Part shown: piece after piece, positions 1-10,700 of the stretch
How the letters are laid out: each line of letters begins with the position of its first letter
How positions within the stretch are numbered: the first letter of the stretch is position 1
Source: a bacterium
GTDB lineage: Bacteria; Bacteroidota; Bacteroidia; NS11-12g; UBA9320
DNA: 64,000 nucleotides
NCBI GenBank assembly: GCA_018223105.1
Contig: JAAEYY010000010.1
Coordinates: forward strand, 9,199-73,198
Direction of reading: 5' to 3'
Notes under the pieces: model-generated
The model's database searches: none
The model's input: only the letters and a program-made list of their open reading frames with translations
What the model was told of the DNA's origin: nothing
Made by a program: the position numbers and the translations under genes

Positions 1-1390
1 TCCTTATGCATTAGCGAAGTTCCAGACTCAACCCACAGTCTTGATTGCATATGAAGACGAAGAAGCTCAACAAGTGAAAGCAGCGCAAGCTTTATACGGA
101 CATATTCATATCAATGGTAAACTACCGGTAAGTGTTAATTCAGATTATGTGGTTGGAAATGGTTTGATCACACAGTCTACCTCAAGTTTTTTAAGAGTAC
201 GGCCGGAAGAAGTTGGAATGTCGCCTCAAAAACTGGGTGAAATTGATAAGATCGCGGAAAAAGCCATATACATTGGAGCTACTCCGGGGATGCAGGTTTT
301 GGTAGCTAAAGACGGTAAAATCGTATATCAAAAGAGTTTTGGTAAACATGTTTACAGAGAAGATCGAAAAGTAGAAAACTCAGATCTGTACGACCTCGCA
401 TCAATTACTAAAGTAGCTGCTACAACTCTTTCTATCATGAAATTGGTAGAGAATAAGCAAATGAGTTTAGACGATCCTTTGGCTAAATATATGCCGGAAC
501 TCATTCACAGCAATAAAGCCGATATAACCGTAAGGAATATTTTACTTCATAAATCAGGTTTAAAAGATTGGATCCCTTTTTATAGATATACCATGGTTCA
601 TCCGTCGGTTTATGATTCTATCTATTCTACGGTTCCGGATGCGACCCATAATACCTTCGTTGGTAATGGCTTGTATATGCTCGATAGTTATAAAGACGAA
701 GTGTTCAAACAAATATTCGATTCGCCTTTAGGCACAAAAGGTAGGTATAAGTACAGCGATTTGGGCATGATTATGATGAAGGAAGTTATTGAAAGGGTGA
801 GCGGACTTCCTTTGAACGAATATGTAGAAAAGAACTTTTATCGCCCCATGGGCATAGATAGACTTACCTTCTTACCTTTAGATAAGTTTAGCAAAGAAGA
901 AATAGTGCCTACGGCTTTTTCACCAGACATGCGAAAGGGTAGATTGCAGGGTATGGTACACGATCCTGCTGCAGCAATGCTAGGAGGTGTTTCCGGTCAT
1001 GCAGGATTATTTGGTAACGCAGAATCTCTCGCTACTGTAATGCAAATGCTCTTGAACAATGGTTTATATAATGAACAACGATTTCTTGAAGAGCAGACAA
1101 TTAGAGAGTTTACAAGCTATCAGGCTTCAGACTCAAGAAGGGGTATTGGCTGGGATAAGCCTGAGAACAGTAGCAGAAGAATAAACCCGGCTTCGGATTA
1201 CGCCAGTGGCCAAACATTCGGCCATAGCGGCTTTACAGGAACCATTGTCTGGGCCGACCCCAAGTACAATTTGATCTATGTATTCTTATCAAACAGAGTT
1301 TATCCCGATCAGGAGAACAAAAAACTTATTCGAGAGAATATTAGAACAGACATCATGGATAAGATTTATGAAAGTTTTCTAAAACCTTGA
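1..1390 (+). CDS. GH3 C-terminal domain fused to class C beta-lactamase-like serine hydrolase (5' truncated by window)
   Basis: The frame is open from base 2, so the gene starts before the window. The first ~45 visible residues match the end of a glycoside hydrolase family 3 C-terminal domain. A serine hydrolase domain follows (class C beta-lactamase / penicillin-binding-protein fold), with its SxxK nucleophile as SITK (Ser codon at base 401), a YSD motif for the usual YxN, and an HSG motif near the end. Such Bacteroidota fusions combine a NagZ-like beta-N-acetylglucosaminidase with a beta-lactamase-like domain, and probably act on peptidoglycan fragments or other amino-sugar material in the periplasm. 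The signal peptide and GH3 catalytic domain lie outside the window, so substrate and export are inferred from the family. Confidence 0.88.
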   Translation, partial: PYALAKFQTQPTVLIAYEDEEAQQVKAAQALYGHIHINGKLPVSVNSDYVVGNGLITQSTSSFLRVRPEEVGMSPQKLGEIDKIAEKAIYIGATPGMQVLVAKDGKIVYQKSFGKHVYREDRKVENSDLYDLASITKVAATTLSIMKLVENKQMSLDDPLAKYMPELIHSNKADITVRNILLHKSGLKDWIPFYRYTMVHPSVYDSIYSTVPDATHNTFVGNGLYMLDSYKDEVFKQIFDSPLGTKGRYKYSDLGMIMMKEVIERVSGLPLNEYVEKNFYRPMGIDRLTFLPLDKFSKEEIVPTAFSPDMRKGRLQGMVHDPAAAMLGGVSGHAGLFGNAESLATVMQMLLNNGLYNEQRFLEEQTIREFTSYQASDSRRGIGWDKPENSSRRINPASDYASGQTFGHSGFTGTIVWADPKYNLIYVFLSNRVYPDQENKKLIRENIRTDIMDKIYESFLKP

Positions 1391-1429
1391 ATATGGTGCT
1401 ATTTTTGAACATCAACTAGAAAGAAACAT

Positions 1430-2167
1430 ATGAAAAAGATATATCTACTATTAATCACGATTTCTGTTATTGGAGTTTCCTGCGGAGAATTGGGAAATGT
1501 AATTGGAAATGAAGTTTTAAAAACACTTGAAGGTGGAATTACACAAGACGAAGCTGCAAATGGCTTAAAGGAAGCTCTGGTTAAAGGAGTGAATAATGGC
1601 ACAGGGTTTTTAGGGAAAACGGATGGATTCCTAAAAAATGCTGCATATAAAATATTGGTTCCTTCAGAAGTGCAGGAAGCAGAACAGAAAATCAGAAATA
1701 ATGTAATTGCAAATGCACTTGTGGGTGATTATATCGACAAGCTTGTAACCGCAATGAACCGCGGAGCAGAGAATGCGATGGATGAGGCCAAGCCGATCTT
1801 CGTTAATGCAATCAAAGCTATGACAATCCAGGATGCCATTAATATTGTTACCGGAGGTGATGGAGCGGCTACAGATTATCTTAAGAGAACTACTTCAGCG
1901 CAGCTGCAAGAAAAATTCTATCCAGTTATCAAGGAATCGCTGGATAAAGTAAATGCCAATGAGCCTTGGACTAAGGTAACTACAGCCTATAATATGGTGA
2001 TGAGCAAAGAAGTAACTACAGATTTGAATCAGTACGTTACAGATAATGCGATGAGTGCTCTATTTAAAGAAATCCTCAAAGAGGAAAATAATATCAGAGC
2101 TAATCCGGGAGCTAGAACTACAGAAATACTAGAAAAGGTATTTGGTTATGCCGATTCTCAAAAGTAA
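1430..2167 (+). CDS. DUF4197 family lipoprotein
   Basis: This 245-residue protein has a lipoprotein signal peptide ending in a lipobox with Cys18 (GVSCG). The mature part has the DUF4197 pattern: an early GLKEAL segment, a GF..NAAYKILVP segment and several helices rich in Ala/Asn. DUF4197 proteins are conserved in Gram-negative bacteria and have no established biochemical role. It starts 40 bp after the GH3/hydrolase gene on the same strand and overlaps the BioY gene by about 20 bp, so the three could be co-transcribed. I infer an outer-membrane or periplasm-facing lipoprotein. Confidence 0.85.
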   Translation: MKKIYLLLITISVIGVSCGELGNVIGNEVLKTLEGGITQDEAANGLKEALVKGVNNGTGFLGKTDGFLKNAAYKILVPSEVQEAEQKIRNNVIANALVGDYIDKLVTAMNRGAENAMDEAKPIFVNAIKAMTIQDAINIVTGGDGAATDYLKRTTSAQLQEKFYPVIKESLDKVNANEPWTKVTTAYNMVMSKEVTTDLNQYVTDNAMSALFKEILKEENNIRANPGARTTEILEKVFGYADSQK

Positions 2168-2693
2168 ATCAGCCAAACTCAAATTACTTCTTATCCCTGT
2201 TTTTGTGCTTGCCGTTGCAATTGGAGCACAAGCAGTTTACAACTATGACCTGAATATTCAGTTCACCTTTCAAACGCTATGTATGGGAGTGCTATTTTGC
2301 TATATGCCCAAAGCACACCGGCTGATCTCAGTACTGATTTATTTGGCTTTGGGAATAGCTGGGCTTCCGATCTTTAGCAATGGGAACAATGGATGGGAAT
2401 ATTTCTCTAGTCCGGCCATAGGCTTTTTCTTAGGGTTTATTGCTGCTGCATTTATTCCAACACCGGATTACAAAAGATGGGACAATGTTTTTGGGTACTT
2501 TGTGTACTTGCATCTCCTCATTGTAGGAATTGGATTGTTTGTGATTGGATATTACACCCAATCTTGGTCAGACATCCTGGATCGACTTATAAAATACACC
2601 CCTGGTATGGCTGTTAAGACCATTTTAGGAGGTTTAATAGTAATGGGAATAGAAAGGCTTCAATTAGCCCTCAATCGCGGCAATGCCGGGTAA
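2148..2693 (+). CDS. bioY: BioY family biotin transporter substrate-specificity component
   Basis: The ~181-residue membrane protein has about six hydrophobic helices and the BioY signature region (GIAGLPIFSNG followed by a Gly-rich helix, then GFFLGFIAAAF). BioY is the S-component that binds biotin in the inner membrane; it works with an EcfAT energising module or, in some bacteria, alone. No ecfA/ecfT is visible nearby. A TTG at 2142 is possible, but I chose the ATG at 2148. The start lies inside the end of the DUF4197 gene, which suggests translational coupling. Its 3' end overlaps the 3' end of the convergent pgk by 30 bp. Confidence 0.85.
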   Translation: MPILKSKSAKLKLLLIPVFVLAVAIGAQAVYNYDLNIQFTFQTLCMGVLFCYMPKAHRLISVLIYLALGIAGLPIFSNGNNGWEYFSSPAIGFFLGFIAAAFIPTPDYKRWDNVFGYFVYLHLLIVGIGLFVIGYYTQSWSDILDRLIKYTPGMAVKTILGGLIVMGIERLQLALNRGNAG

Positions 2694-3851
2694 AATTTTT
2701 CCTTCGAAGTATTCAAGTAATGCACCACCTCCGGTAGAAACGTAGCTCACGCTATTGGTATAGCCAAACTTCTTCACTGCAGCACTGCTATCTCCTCCGC
2801 CTATCAGAGAAAACGCACCTGCTTTAGTTGCATTTGCAACTGCTTGTGCAATTGATTTTGTGCCATTTTCAAAGCTACTCATTTCAAAAACACCCATTGG
2901 TCCGTTCCACAAGATAGTTTTAGAAGCATTTAAGACCTCTGAGAACTCTTCTATCGCCCTAGGGCCAATATCCAAGCCCATCCAGCCTGCGCCAATTTGG
3001 TCGCTATCTGAAGTGCTGGAAGATGCATCATTGCTAAATTGATCTGCAACTACAGAGTCAACCGGTAAGTGAATTTGAACGCCGCGTTTATCTGCTTCGG
3101 CAAGAATCTCCTTACAGGTATCAACTCGTTCTTCTTCAAACAAAGAGTTTCCAATATCTCCCCCCATAGCCTTCTTAAAAGTATACGCCATTCCACCACC
3201 GATGATGATATGATCTGCAATATTGAGTAGGTTTTGAATGATCAGAATTTTATCGCTCACCTTTGCTCCACCTACAATTGCAGTAAATGGACGTTCAGGA
3301 TTCTTCATTAGTTTTTGTGCATTCTCTACTTCTTTCGCCATGAGATACCCAAAACACTTTTCATCAAAGAATTGAGCAATAACTGAAGTAGAAGCATGGG
3401 CTCTGTGGGCAGTTCCAAAAGCATCATTCACATAAACATCACCGTGTTCTGCCAGACGTTTTGCAAATGCAACATCTCCGGAGGTTTCTTCACTGTGAAA
3501 ACGCAGATTTTCAAGTAAAAGAATATCTCCCATAGGCAAAGTTGAACTGATGCTCATCGCATTATCATCAATACAATCCGGAGCAAAATGCACGGTTCTC
3601 TTTGTGATTTTTGAAAGATGCTCAACCAGGTGTTTCATGCTAAATCGGTCTGCATGCTCACCTTTGGGTCTTCCTAAATGAGAAATCAATACAACAGCTC
3701 CGCCATCATTCAAGATTTTTTCGATAGTGGGAAGAGCTGCCATCATTCTCGAATCATCTGTAATCTCCAGATGATCATTTAGAGGCACATTAAAGTCTAC
3801 CCTGATTAAGGCCTTTTTATCTTTAAAATTGATACTCTCTACTGTTTTCAT
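2664..3851 (-). CDS. pgk: Phosphoglycerate kinase
   Basis: Full-length 395-residue phosphoglycerate kinase, which interconverts 1,3-bisphosphoglycerate + ADP and 3-phosphoglycerate + ATP in glycolysis and gluconeogenesis. Visible motifs are RVDFNVP at residues 17-23, ISHLGRPKG, the hinge-region segment VGGAKVSDKI and the C-terminal nucleotide site GGGDSSAA. Its ATG shares one base with the stop of the upstream cyclophilin gene (TAATG), so the two form a tight operon. The 3' end overlaps convergent bioY. Confidence 0.97.
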   Translation of the reverse strand: MKTVESINFKDKKALIRVDFNVPLNDHLEITDDSRMMAALPTIEKILNDGGAVVLISHLGRPKGEHADRFSMKHLVEHLSKITKRTVHFAPDCIDDNAMSISSTLPMGDILLLENLRFHSEETSGDVAFAKRLAEHGDVYVNDAFGTAHRAHASTSVIAQFFDEKCFGYLMAKEVENAQKLMKNPERPFTAIVGGAKVSDKILIIQNLLNIADHIIIGGGMAYTFKKAMGGDIGNSLFEEERVDTCKEILAEADKRGVQIHLPVDSVVADQFSNDASSSTSDSDQIGAGWMGLDIGPRAIEEFSEVLNASKTILWNGPMGVFEMSSFENGTKSIAQAVANATKAGAFSLIGGGDSSAAVKKFGYTNSVSYVSTGGGALLEYFEGKILPGIAAIEG

Positions 3852-4570
3852 TATCGGTTTTTGAAGGTAGCAGCAGCATCAAATTTTTCGGCAGCGTCGC
3901 CTTTTCTTATTATTTCTACAGACTCAATTACAACGTTCTCTTGAGGTCTGTCTTGAGGTCCGGTAGGCACATTTATAATAGCATTTACTACATCCATTCC
4001 TTCAACTACATGTCCAAAAACAGTATGTCTTCCATCGAGGTGTGGAGTAGGCACTGCTGTAATGAAAAATTGGCTTCCATTGGTGCCGGGTCCGGCATTT
4101 GCCATGCTCAGAATACCGGGTTTATCATGGCGTAATCTAGGATCGAATTCATCTTTAAAAGCATAACCGGGTCCTCCTCTTCCAGAACCTTCAGGATCTC
4201 CACCTTGGATCATAAAGTTAGGAATTACCCTGTGAAAAATTAAACCGTTGTAATAAGGAGTTCCGAGGGGTTTAGCATTATTTTCAATTTTTCCCTCTGC
4301 AAGTCCAACGAAATTTGCCACAGTGATGGGCGTTTTTTCCATTTCAAGTCTTAATAGAATACTCCCCTTAGAAGTATTCATTTTAGCGAATAAGCCATTT
4401 TCCATTGATGTGTTATTATCTGTTTCTGTTGTACTAGTTAAACCTTGATCTTGAGGTTTTTCAACCTGATCATTATTAATCTTTCTAGCATTTCTGCTAT
4501 TATCTTCGGTAGGTCCCGAGCATCCTGCAAAGGATGCGAAAAGGATAAGAATTGAAAGAATTTGTTTCAT
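3851..4570 (-). CDS. Cyclophilin-type peptidylprolyl isomerase, lipoprotein
   Basis: This 239-residue cyclophilin carries a lipoprotein signal (Cys17 in AGCSG), then an Asn/Gln/Thr-rich linker to about residue 55. The cyclophilin domain follows, with [17 protein letters not shown], the active-site Phe/Met/Gln pattern, NGSQFFIT and [11 protein letters not shown]. It should catalyse prolyl cis-trans isomerisation during protein folding in the periplasm or at the membrane. It is the first gene of an operon with pgk. Upstream, its start region is divergent from the glycosyltransferase gene. Confidence 0.93.
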   Translation of the reverse strand: MKQILSILILFASFAGCSGPTEDNSRNARKINNDQVEKPQDQGLTSTTETDNNTSMENGLFAKMNTSKGSILLRLEMEKTPITVANFVGLAEGKIENNAKPLGTPYYNGLIFHRVIPNFMIQGGDPEGSGRGGPGYAFKDEFDPRLRHDKPGILSMANAGPGTNGSQFFITAVPTPHLDGRHTVFGHVVEGMDVVNAIINVPTGPQDRPQENVVIESVEIIRKGDAAEKFDAAATFKNR

Positions 4571-4640
4571 ACTCTAAATATATAGGCTGACAAATGTATC
4601 AAATTCAAAAATCTAACCGAGGCACTGATATGAAAAGTTT

Positions 4641-4648
4641 TAAATTTG
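4641..4648 (+). promoter_or_regulatory. Bacteroidota-type -7 box (TAAATTTG)
   Basis: TAAATTTG matches the TAnnTTTG consensus and sits 18 nt before the ATG at 4667. No clear TTG is seen at the expected -33 spacing, so this is half-site evidence. Confidence 0.4.
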
Positions 4649-4666
4649 TCCATTAAGCATTTGTCC

Positions 4667-6373
4667 ATGGCTAAAAAACAGAAGCAAAAAGTAAAGAAAA
4701 CCGAACCCAAAAAAGTAGTAGAAAAAAAATCGTCGCTATTTGAAAGACTGGAGTCTTGGATGGACAAACGGCATCATCTCATTGCACTCGTGATAACTGC
4801 CATAGCTTTAGTTCTGTCTTTCTTAATGTTTAATGCAAAGATTTCAACAGGCTTAGATGATTCCACTTATATAGAGCAAGGGTACAAGTATTCTAAAGAT
4901 TTCTTTAACCATTTCTTTACTTCACAGGCACCATTTTACGCCATGGTTTTGGCCTTTCCCATAGCCATTTGGGGAATTAACATAGTGTTGCTTAAAGTAA
5001 TAACAGTCATGTTTTTTGTGGCCAGTGTTTATTTACTCTATAGAGCTTTTAGATTTAAAGTTTCTTGGCTCGTTCTTTTTCCTGCTCTGTTTATTTACGC
5101 CACTAATTCAGAGGCTCTAAAATATGCAAGTTTAACCTATGCTGAGGCACTTTACTTATTCCTTCAAGCTTTGTTTTTAGTGTTTTTGATAAAACTTATT
5201 AGTGAAGCTAATAACTCAGATGACGTGAAAACTATTATTAAGAAGAATCTGAAAATGATAATTCTTTCTTCTGTAGTTTTCTACTTTTTATTTTTTACAC
5301 GAACAGTAGGATTAGCGGCAATACTCGCCGTTGGTGCTCTATATTTAATTCGAAAAGAATATAAGCTGATGCTTATAATTCCGAGCTTTTTTGCAGCTTC
5401 CTATGTTCTGTTCGAGTTTATAAAAAACCGGATATGGAGCAATGTAGATCAGTTTAGCACACAAAGCAAGATACTATTTCAGAAGGATGCATATGACGCT
5501 TCCTTGGGAAATGAAGACTTCAATGGATTTCTGACCAGAGCTTTTGAAAATACGAAACAATATTTTGCAGGAAGATTCTATGAAATACTGGGAATAAGAG
5601 ATTTCCCTACCATGTGGCAAGAAGACGGCGGACTCATGTTTATTACAGTACTGCCCATTTTTATTGCTTTATATATCGCAGCGAAAAGGAAGAATAAAAT
5701 GATGCTGTTTAATGTGCTCTTTCTTGGTGCTATTTGTGGCTTTACCTTTTTTGCTTTGCAAACCAGCTGGGGACAAGCAAGATATATCATGATTGTTCTA
5801 CCTTTTATTTTCATGACCTGGTGGTGGTTGATTCAACATTGGTTTAGCTTTGAAAGGACAAGACCATATCAAATATTCGCATTAATATTTATGGGGATTT
5901 TTATCTGGCAAAACCTGTCCTATACAAGCAGTTTGGCTAATAAGAACATACCGATAGCTAAAGCGAACCTGTTACAAGGTGATAAGTATATGGGCTATAC
6001 TCCGGATTGGGTTAACTTCTTGAGAATGAGTGAATGGTGTGGGAAAAATTTACCGGACTCAACCCTTGTTGCCAGTCGTAAAGCTCCGATGTCATTTCTT
6101 TATGCCGATGGTAAAAAGTTCTATCCAATTTGGCGAACAACACCAAATCCTGATCCAGATTCTACACTACAAGCGTTTAAAGAAGCGGGAGTGACACATG
6201 TTATAGTAGGGACTCTTAGAGTTAATCCACTAGTGTCCGGCCAAGGATTTATTAATACTGTACATAGAATTTTAAGTCCTATTGAAAGGAAGTATCCGCA
6301 GGCATTAGAGTTCGTGAGGCAAGAAGGCAAAACGGAAGATGCTAAACTGTTTAAAATTAATTATGTTCAATAA
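4667..6373 (+). CDS. GT-C superfamily membrane glycosyltransferase (family 39-like)
   Basis: This 568-residue multi-pass membrane protein has a Lys-rich cytosolic N-terminus (residues 1-30), about 10-11 hydrophobic helices and a soluble C-terminal domain of ~130 residues. After the first helix, Asp64-Asp65 (GLDDSTY) occupies the position of the acidic pair that coordinates metal/lipid phosphate in GT-C enzymes (ArnT/PMT type). It probably transfers a sugar from a polyprenyl-phosphate donor on the outer face of the inner membrane; the acceptor is unknown. I chose the ATG at 4667 over upstream TTGs. It overlaps the methyltransferase gene by one base (TAATG), so the two are probably coupled. Confidence 0.8.
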   Translation: MAKKQKQKVKKTEPKKVVEKKSSLFERLESWMDKRHHLIALVITAIALVLSFLMFNAKISTGLDDSTYIEQGYKYSKDFFNHFFTSQAPFYAMVLAFPIAIWGINIVLLKVITVMFFVASVYLLYRAFRFKVSWLVLFPALFIYATNSEALKYASLTYAEALYLFLQALFLVFLIKLISEANNSDDVKTIIKKNLKMIILSSVVFYFLFFTRTVGLAAILAVGALYLIRKEYKLMLIIPSFFAASYVLFEFIKNRIWSNVDQFSTQSKILFQKDAYDASLGNEDFNGFLTRAFENTKQYFAGRFYEILGIRDFPTMWQEDGGLMFITVLPIFIALYIAAKRKNKMMLFNVLFLGAICGFTFFALQTSWGQARYIMIVLPFIFMTWWWLIQHWFSFERTRPYQIFALIFMGIFIWQNLSYTSSLANKNIPIAKANLLQGDKYMGYTPDWVNFLRMSEWCGKNLPDSTLVASRKAPMSFLYADGKKFYPIWRTTPNPDPDSTLQAFKEAGVTHVIVGTLRVNPLVSGQGFINTVHRILSPIERKYPQALEFVRQEGKTEDAKLFKINYVQ

Positions 6374-7137
6374 TGCTTAGCTTTTTAAGATTAAAAGATA
6401 TAGATAAATATGACCTTGATGATCCAAGGAGAACGATTCATCATAAGGAAATAATAAAATCAAAGCCTTTTCTAAATGAACTTTATATTAATTGGTACAG
6501 TCGGATCAAGGATTTGTGTGATGATGCTCCTGAAGGAAGAATAATAGAATTAGGTTCAGGCGGCGGCTTTTTGAAAGAGGTCTTTCCTGAGATAGAAACA
6601 TCAGATATTCTTGAATTACCTGATAATGACCATACCTTCAATGCGCTAAATATGCCTTTTGAAGATGGGAGTTTATCTGCAATTGTAATGGTAGATGTTT
6701 TTCACCATGTGCCTGATAGCGAAAAGTTTATAAGTGAAATGAATCGCTGTTTAAAGCCAGGCGGACTCATTGTTATGTCGGAACCTTGCACAACATGGTG
6801 GTCTAAAATCATTTTCAAGAATTTCCATCATGAACCTTTTAATGAAAAAGGAGACTGGACAATCCCCGGAACGGGACCCATGAGCGACGCTAATGGAGCC
6901 TTACCATGGATCGTGCTAAACCGAGACCAGAAAAGGTTTAAAACAACGTTTCCTAAATTGGAAATAGAGAAAATTAAACTTCATTCTCCAATGTCTTATA
7001 TGCTAAGTGGAGGAGTTTCAATGAAACAATTAGTGCCCTCTTGGTCTTACAAACCCATACTGGCCATCGAAAAATTGATGACCAGCATTGTTCCCGGGTT
7101 TGCAATGTTCCAATTTATTAAAATCAGAAAGGTTTAA
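6373..7137 (+). CDS. Class I SAM-dependent methyltransferase
   Basis: This 254-residue protein contains a Rossmann methyltransferase core: motif I IIELGSGGGF at residues 57-66, an acidic post-I segment (DILELPD), the methyltransferase-11-type motif MPFEDGSLSAIVMVDVFHHV, and LKPGGLIVMSEP. The catalytic domain is followed by a ~100-residue C-terminal part with hydrophobic stretches, which suggests membrane association or a lipid-linked substrate. Its start codon overlaps the stop of the GT-C glycosyltransferase, so the pair may modify the same glycan or lipid. The substrate is unknown. Confidence 0.8.
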   Translation: MLSFLRLKDIDKYDLDDPRRTIHHKEIIKSKPFLNELYINWYSRIKDLCDDAPEGRIIELGSGGGFLKEVFPEIETSDILELPDNDHTFNALNMPFEDGSLSAIVMVDVFHHVPDSEKFISEMNRCLKPGGLIVMSEPCTTWWSKIIFKNFHHEPFNEKGDWTIPGTGPMSDANGALPWIVLNRDQKRFKTTFPKLEIEKIKLHSPMSYMLSGGVSMKQLVPSWSYKPILAIEKLMTSIVPGFAMFQFIKIRKV

Positions 7138-7140
7138 AGA

Positions 7141-7788
7141 TTAATATGGGATTGAAATAGTATCATGTTCCCATGCTTTAGGTTCAACTTTAATAAAAGA
7201 TCGTTTGATGAGCTCCCAATGTGAAGCTTCATGCTCAAGATCAATTTTATAATAGGAAATCACCAGACTATCTGTACGATTAGCATGCAGCCAGAGTTTT
7301 CCATGTATTAGGTCATCATCAGGTGTGAAATATAACTCTGACCCTAAGTTTAGTCCGTGCAAGTCACTACAGTACCCCAGATTATAACCTTTTGTATAAT
7401 ATAAATTTTCCAGGATAATATGTGAAGACCTATGAGGTATCATACTTTTTTGTATAAAGTAGTGATTCGTATTGACCCAAATTGCACCACTGCTCACTCT
7501 GTCATTAACAATAGATTCACCAGAACTGTACTCATCCGGAACTTCGAAATCCAACGAAAAATAGCGTGCACTTTGTTCCTTGAACTTAAAAGAAAACATG
7601 CCATGTTGATCCGTTTGAAAAGTATCAAAGGCGCTTTCTTCCAAATACAGAATTACTTGCAAATCTTGTAGTGGGATATTTGTTCCTTCAATTTTAATTT
7701 CTCCATTAATCTCGACCCATTTCAATGTTCTGTCTTTCTTACAAGCAGATAAAATCAAGAGTAATGAGGCTCCTAAAAGTAACTTCAT
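7141..7788 (-). CDS. Hypothetical lipoprotein with carboxypeptidase-regulatory-like beta domain
   Basis: 215 residues with a lipoprotein signal (lipobox SACKK, Cys16). The first ~75 mature residues (EINGEIKIEGTNIPLQDLQV and on) look like an Ig/transthyretin-type carboxypeptidase-regulatory domain, common in Bacteroidota surface proteins. The rest is beta-rich and not recognisable. Its start overlaps the stop of the large T9SS hydrolase gene by 4 bases, so the two form an operon. The mature protein may work at the outer membrane with that hydrolase, but no function can be assigned. Confidence 0.6.
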   Translation of the reverse strand: MKLLLGASLLLILSACKKDRTLKWVEINGEIKIEGTNIPLQDLQVILYLEESAFDTFQTDQHGMFSFKFKEQSARYFSLDFEVPDEYSSGESIVNDRVSSGAIWVNTNHYFIQKSMIPHRSSHIILENLYYTKGYNLGYCSDLHGLNLGSELYFTPDDDLIHGKLWLHANRTDSLVISYYKIDLEHEASHWELIKRSFIKVEPKAWEHDTISIPY

Positions 7789-10700
7789 TCCTTTATTAGC
7801 TTTTTAACACTTGAAAAGCCGGATCCTGTGATTCGAAGAAAATAAAGTCCGGGTTTCAACTCAGGTCCTATTTCTATTGTAACCAAACCATGGTCTAAGG
7901 AAACAACCTCTTGCCTCAACACTGTTCCTGAAGCCGAAACAAGCTCAACTTCGATAGTCTGATTCAATTCCCCCGACACTTTTAGATTAATTCTATTACC
8001 AATAGGGTTTGGATATACTTCAACTTCATCTGTTAAACCTAATTCATCAATACCAGATACTGCTCCTGGTATGAGTTCAAGTTCATTTATGAAATCCGGA
8101 TTCAACAAGAAGCATTCATCGTTATAGTTTAAAAGCATTGAACCCTCAAGTTCACTGTATATTGGATGAGGAAAGCTCCAAACGGTAAGAGCATAATAGA
8201 ATGCACCAGCGCCTGTGATACTGCCGCCACTAGGTTTAGGGTACCAGAAGTTATCTCCGGCTAAAAGATGATTTGAAGGACTTAGGCATGGACAAGAAGG
8301 ATTAACCTGAACATCAATGAAAGGTAGGTTATTTGATATAGCTTTAAAAAAGTTATTCATACCGGCTTCAAGATAAAGTTCAGTGTTACCTTTAATACAT
8401 TGTTTATTGGCGTAGAAACTATTAGATCCACCCTGCTTTCCGTTTAGCAATAATGAGGTGCTTAAATTTAGAATACCGAATGATCGAATGGCTAGTTGAT
8501 TATACTGGAAAATGTTGCATTTCAATGTGAGACTATTGAAATCTTCAGTGTATATAGCCTCGTCCAGACCTTCAAAGAAGTTATTTTCAAGGTAATGTTG
8601 CTTAACTGTGAATCCCTTATTTATTATAGTTATTCCTTTACTTAACCCTATAAACTTATTTGATATTAGCTGCTGATTCTCAGTTGTATTCAACAAAACC
8701 CCTGAAGAGGAACAATTGATGAAATTATTTGCATTAATGCTGGACTTACCTTCTTCTACATAAATACCGGTACCACAAGATTTAAACTGACACCATTTTA
8801 TAGCTTGAGTAAGCCCCGGACTTTTTCTGAGCTCAATTCCGGTCGTTAGGTTCTCGAATCTATTATTTTGAATTAAATCTGAACCAGCATACATTAGCAC
8901 CAAAGAGCTAGTTAGACTTGCATCTATATCTGCTTTATAAAGAACATATTCAGTTTCAATTTTAGAATGCACCTCCAGTGAAGATCCATCACCATATAAA
9001 ACTGACCCTTTATTAATACCTACGGACTCAAACTGGGCTTGAAAAACCAAACTACCTCCATCAATCCGAAGCAATGTTTCTCCGAAGTTTCTCGATCCAT
9101 TGAGAAGTAGTTTTACACCTGATCCTAAAAGATCGAAGATTTTACCTTCATTATACTGATTAATGTAAGTATGAAGATAGCCTGTTTCTGATGCTGCACC
9201 TTTTCGGATTTCGAATACAGCATTGGCCTCAACTTGAATTTTGCCATGAACTTCAATCTTTGAATTAGATCCCAGAAGTTCTATTTGGGCACCTTTTGCA
9301 TAAATCAGTTTTGCTCCCTCTTCAATAACAAGTTTACTTCCGTTATGAATTCTAAGCATACCCCCTTGCCTTAGGTCTATTACGCTTCCTTTCCCTAAAT
9401 AAAACACCGCTGCACTTGCAGGTTGGCTTGCATCTCCTAATTCCAATACGCCTTCAGAATTAACCTTAATATACGATCCGCAACTGCTGCTATAAAAGTT
9501 CTGAGTGCTACCTTTTGGCGATGGCCATGGATCATTTAATGTGCCATAATTCTTTCTTGCATAACGGTTGAGATATAACTGTCCGCCATTATTAATCTCA
9601 ATGTTGGGAACAATCTTTCTGTAATATCCAATCTCACTATAATTAAACCTGTTCTGACCGGATGCGGTAGGTAATTGATCATCAATCTGTGGATCGGATT
9701 TATGGAGTTCTTCCATTAACCAGTCTACATTCTGCCCGGGATCGCTATCTACAAAAACATGAACTTGATTGCCGGGAACAGAGGAGCTTGTAGGGCTGTG
9801 ATTGTAGAAACTATGAAAAGGATGTTTGAAACTCTCAACCGTTCTGCTCACAGTGCCGGGAAATTCATCCCTTACATTTAAAAATCGATCCGGGAAATAG
9901 TAGTCCAATGCACTGTATGTAGGAACAAAGCAGGAAGACCCGTTATTCTTAATAATGGTACCACCACATCTGTTTTTTAAACTCGGTGGATCGAGACTTG
10001 CCGAAATCCCTTGATCAAGTGTCCTAATCCAATCTGAGGTTCCTCCGGCGGCATGGTCATAGTAGGTATGGTTATCAGGTGCAAAGACCTCGGTCTCTAC
10101 TCCGGTTCCGACCAGTGCATTAAACCAGCCTAGCCATCCCCCTAAACCTGTTGGATACTTTCCTCTAAAAACCGTTCCTCCGGGATTAGCAGCGTAGATT
10201 ACACATTCAAAATTGGGACTACTTCCAACCCTTATACATTTCTTGTATAGGAGTGCATAGTCCGTAAAATCGCCAACTCCATGAGGATGTCCATTAGTTA
10301 AACATATTCTTCTGGGTATTTGTGGGTGTCCATTTGCATCTAGCCAGGCTTGCCACTCTGCTCTTTTGCTCTTTGCCCCTGGGTAAATATTGTATATCAG
10401 CATTTGCATTGCTGCTGCTGAACCTAGCCCATTATATGCAGTTAATGAGCTGGCACTGAAGTCTTTAAAGAAATAAGTTGCATGTTGAAGGCCCAAAGGA
10501 ATATTGGCACCCTGATGTGGACTATCAAAGGTTCCATACAATTTCGTGCAATGGTTACAATCCTGTAGCTCCATTTTTCGCAAAGCATATCGCGCAATTA
10601 AGCCTCCCATACTCGCACCCATTACGATCAACTCTTCATCGCTTGTTTTTTCTTGATTAATCCATTGAATGATATTGATCACGGAGTTACCATTTTTGAA